Source of the DNA: SIG565 sp045651765
Lineage (GTDB): Bacteria > Bacillota > Clostridia > Oscillospirales > Acutalibacteraceae
Direction of reading: 5' to 3'
DNA: 64,000 bases
NCBI GenBank assembly: GCA_045651765.1
Contig: JAZRSY010000008.1
Coordinates: 186,001-250,000 of the forward strand
Within the stretch, counting starts at the first letter, position 1. Every line of letters starts with the position of its first letter. A program made the position numbers and the translations under genes. The notes below the pieces were generated by a model, which saw only the letters and a program-made list of their open reading frames with translations, was not told where the DNA came from and ran no database searches. Below, one piece after another: positions 61,917 through 64,000 of the stretch.

Positions 61917-62675
61917 ATGAGCGAAAACAACTTTATTACAGCGGCGGTGGTAACCTATAACGATGCCGAAATTGCCGTTAATGCCATAAAAAGCATAAAA
62001 GAAAACACAAAAAAATACCCCGTAAAAACTTTTGTGATTGATAACGCCTCTAAAACCGACCTGCCCCAACTTGAAAAAATAACCGATGTTTACATTAAAA
62101 ACACAAAAAATTTGGGTTTTGGCAGTGCTCATAATATGGTTTTAGAACACAAAATTGGCAAATATCACGCCGTTGTCAACCCCGACATTACATTGAATGG
62201 CGATGTCCTTTCTTATTTGGCCGACGTTTTAGAGGCCAACCCCGACATTTGTATGATAACCCCAAAAATTTTAAACCATGACGGCACCGAACAAAAATTA
62301 CCCAAGCAAAACCCCAACTTTAAATACATTTTTTTGGGCCGACTTGCCAAACTTGGCGGCGTTTTTAAAAGGGTACGCAACCAATATATAATGGCCAACC
62401 ATAATTTTGAAGAGCTTACCGACATTAATTTTTGCACTGGTTGCTTTTTTATGATTAGGGGCGATGTTTTCAAAAAACTTGGCGGGTTCGACCACAGGTA
62501 TTTTATGTATATGGAAGATGCCGACCTTACCCGTATGGCAAAAAAATACGGCCGCACCGTTTTTTGCCCCGATGTTAGCGTTACACACCTTTGGGAACGC
62601 GGCAGCGCAAAAAACTTAAAATTGCTTTTTGTGCACCTTAAATCATTTTTTAAATATGCAGGCAAATGGAAATAA
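61917..62675 (+). CDS. Family-2 glycosyltransferase (rhamnosyltransferase-like)
   Basis: 252 residues: AAVVTYNDAEIAVNAIKSIK, VVNPDITLNGDVLSYL (DxD-like NPD), NFCTGCFFMIRGDVFKKLGG and YFMYMEDADLTRMAKKYG. Probably adds a sugar to an envelope polysaccharide. No neighbour gives the sugar. GGGGG site before the ATG. Confidence 0.85.
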   Translation: MSENNFITAAVVTYNDAEIAVNAIKSIKENTKKYPVKTFVIDNASKTDLPQLEKITDVYIKNTKNLGFGSAHNMVLEHKIGKYHAVVNPDITLNGDVLSYLADVLEANPDICMITPKILNHDGTEQKLPKQNPNFKYIFLGRLAKLGGVFKRVRNQYIMANHNFEELTDINFCTGCFFMIRGDVFKKLGGFDHRYFMYMEDADLTRMAKKYGRTVFCPDVSVTHLWERGSAKNLKLLFVHLKSFFKYAGKWK

Positions 62676-62691
62676 TTTTTATTTATAAGAC

Positions 62692-62727
62692 AATCCCCTT
62701 TATTCATATGTTGAATAAGGGGGATTT
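62692..62727 (+). terminator. Hairpin between glycosyltransferase and sigK
   Basis: AATCCCCTTTATTCA / TGAATAAGGGGGATT stem followed by TTTT. Its right arm contains AAGGGGGA, the likely ribosome-binding site of sigK, so it may both end the upstream transcript and limit sigK translation. Confidence 0.7.
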
Positions 62728-62729
62728 TT

Positions 62730-63413
62730 ATGTTTTTAAATTTACTTTATAAAATTGCATCGAGCATTCTTTATTTAGCGCTGCATGTATCGCCTGTGGG
62801 CTCGTTCCCACCACCTTTAAAAAAGGCCGAAGAAGATTTGCTGCTTGAACGGTTTAAAAACGGCGATAATAACGCTAAAAACAAATTAATAGAGCATAAC
62901 TTAAGGTTGGTTGCCCACATTGTAAAAAAATATTACACCGAAACCAATTCGCAAGACGATTTAATTTCCATTGGCACAATTGGGCTTATTAAGGCGGTAT
63001 CCACCTTTAAAAGCGACAAGGGCATTCGCCTTGCTACCTATGCCGCAAGGTGTATAGACAACGAAATTTTAATGTATTTTAGAAATTTAAAAAAATCGGC
63101 GCAAGATGTTTATATTTCCGACCCAATAGATACCGACAAAGACGGCAACACATTATCGCTCATAGATATTATTGCCGACGACACCGACATTGCCGAGCAA
63201 ACCAACACCAAAATAATGCTTGGCAAACTTAAAACCATTTTAAACGACGCCTTAGATGACCGTGAAAAAACCATAATTTGTTACCGCTATGCATTGGGTG
63301 GCTGCTCCGAACTTACCCAAAACGAAATCGCCAAAAAACTTAACATTTCGCGTTCGTATGTATCGCGAATAGAAAAATCGGCCCTGCAAAAATTAAGGGA
63401 GTTATTAGAATAA
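62730..63413 (+). CDS. sigK: Sporulation sigma factor SigK
   Basis: Late mother-cell sigma factor. 227 residues: a hydrophobic pro-sequence (FLNLLYKIASSILYLALHVS), PVGSFPPPL near the cleavage region, region 2 (IEHNLRLVAHIVKKYY, DLISIGTIGLIKAV) and region 4 (LTQNEIAKKLNISRSYVSRI). The gene is intact, not split by a skin element. Confidence 0.9.
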   Translation: MFLNLLYKIASSILYLALHVSPVGSFPPPLKKAEEDLLLERFKNGDNNAKNKLIEHNLRLVAHIVKKYYTETNSQDDLISIGTIGLIKAVSTFKSDKGIRLATYAARCIDNEILMYFRNLKKSAQDVYISDPIDTDKDGNTLSLIDIIADDTDIAEQTNTKIMLGKLKTILNDALDDREKTIICYRYALGGCSELTQNEIAKKLNISRSYVSRIEKSALQKLRELLE

Positions 63414-63421
63414 ATAAAAAA

Positions 63422-63446
63422 GGAAGGTGTTGCACCTTCCTTTTTG
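63422..63446. terminator. Terminator between sigK and pckG
   Basis: GGAAGGTG / CACCTTCC stem with TTG loop, A-run and T-run; serves both convergent genes. Confidence 0.9.
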
Positions 63447-63449
63447 TTC

Positions 63450-64000
63450 TTATTTAAGGCCAGCCTTAAGGTTTTCTAATTGATTGCGTAATTCCTGTGG
63501 CAATTTGTCGCCGAACTTTTTGTAATGCTCTTCAATTTCGGCAGCCTCTTTGGTCCAAATTTCTTTATCAACGGTTAAAATATCCTTAAGGGTATCCATA
63601 TCCATATCCAAATCGGTTAAATCGATATCTTCCGGCTTCGGAACATAACCAATAGCGGTTTCGGTGGCATCGGCCTTGCCGTCGCAACGGTCGAGTATCC
63701 AGTTAAGAACGCGCATATTGTCGCCAAAACCCGGCCATACGAAGTTGCCTTCGTCGTCGGTACGGAACCAGTTAACATTAAAGATTTTAGGAGCCTTGTC
63801 GCCAAGTTTTTTACCCATTTGTAACCAATGCTCAAAATAATCTGCCATATTGTAACCGCAGAATGGGAGCATTGCCATTGGGTCGCGGCGAACTACGCCC
63901 ACGGCACCGGCAGCAGCAGCGGTTGTTTCACTGGCCATAGCCGAGCCAACAAACACGCCGTTTTCCCAGTTTTTAGATTGATATACAAGCGGAGCGCACT
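63450..64000 (-). CDS. pckG: Phosphoenolpyruvate carboxykinase (GTP), N-terminus beyond window
   Basis: Interconverts oxaloacetate and PEP using GTP. The visible 183 residues (to 63450) are the C-terminal third: CAPLVYQSKNWENGVFVGSA, MASETTAAAAG, RRDPMAMLPFCGYNMADYF, NVNWFRTDDEGNFVWPGFGD and NMRVLNWILDR. This is typical of GTP-type PEPCK, not the ATP type. The frame is open to base 64000. Confidence 0.95.
   Translation of the reverse strand, partial: CAPLVYQSKNWENGVFVGSAMASETTAAAAGAVGVVRRDPMAMLPFCGYNMADYFEHWLQMGKKLGDKAPKIFNVNWFRTDDEGNFVWPGFGDNMRVLNWILDRCDGKADATETAIGYVPKPEDIDLTDLDMDMDTLKDILTVDKEIWTKEAAEIEEHYKKFGDKLPQELRNQLENLKAGLK

Overview
This window looks like a chromosomal segment of a low-GC, spore-forming, anaerobic Firmicute of class Clostridia, most likely an Oscillospiraceae/Ruminococcaceae-type gut lineage. 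The evidence is spoIIE and an intact sigK-like sigma factor, Firmicute gene orders (mnmE-mnmG-rsmG-parB; prmC next to a DUF1385 gene), a T-box leader before cysE-cysS, a glycine riboswitch before a sodium:alanine symporter, and a GTP-type PEP carboxykinase. I cannot name a species from sequence alone.

Left backbone, 1-23.6 kb. On the minus strand, cysS (cut by the window edge) and cysE sit behind a cysteine T-box. Upstream of them is a tight run of genes, also minus strand: lipoprotein, response regulator, histidine kinase, DUF1385 membrane protein, prmC, recA, recX, rimO, pgsA. On the plus strand, mnmE-mnmG-rsmG-parB follows. Then come minus-strand tcdA, a pyridoxamine kinase, nth and a PTS IIC-like protein, and plus-strand phosphatase, yqgF, a polar amino-acid ABC transporter and a yerC-type repressor.

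Accessory island, about 23.6-47.5 kb. Codon use changes here and several genes are broken. A candidate pair of direct repeats (24276-24294 and 47064-47082, 18 of 19 bases identical) may mark the ends of an inserted element. Both outermost genes inside these repeats read inward and lack a convincing start. The island carries a tyrosine recombinase gene flanked by a 20-bp inverted repeat and a 23/24-bp direct repeat. Next to it lies a large surface-structure operon: TetR regulator, SipW-type signal peptidase, six SipW-dependent TasA/camelysin-like secreted proteins, two mini-membrane proteins, a 1575-residue repeat protein with a Cys/His-rich segment and a terminal Cna-B domain, a wall-anchored PPQTGD protein and a class B sortase. 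Two zinc-module/AP2 proteins (one frameshifted) surround the sortase. A second block holds an IreB-like protein, a PadR regulator with a palindromic operator, a sigma factor with a DUF4367 membrane protein, and a set of exported proteins including a matrixin-like metalloprotease.

The right junction contains an array of eight copies of a 9-base element separated by small, mostly unrelated hairpins (47335-47508). The copies are arranged head-to-head around a central stem-loop.

Right backbone, 47.5-64 kb. PAP2 phosphatase, an extracytoplasmic protein, a three-part glycosyltransferase/GtrA/phosphodiester glycosidase fusion, rpiB, tsaB and tsaE are on the minus strand. rodA/ftsW-like and spoIIE are on the plus strand. 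The symporter with its glycine riboswitch and a pseudouridine synthase are minus, radC is plus, lepA is minus, and glycosyltransferase and sigK are plus. PEP carboxykinase (minus) runs off the right edge.

The strongest candidate for an undescribed system is the SipW/TasA-like/sortase surface operon with its flanking recombinase. The small-hairpin array is the most unusual non-coding structure.
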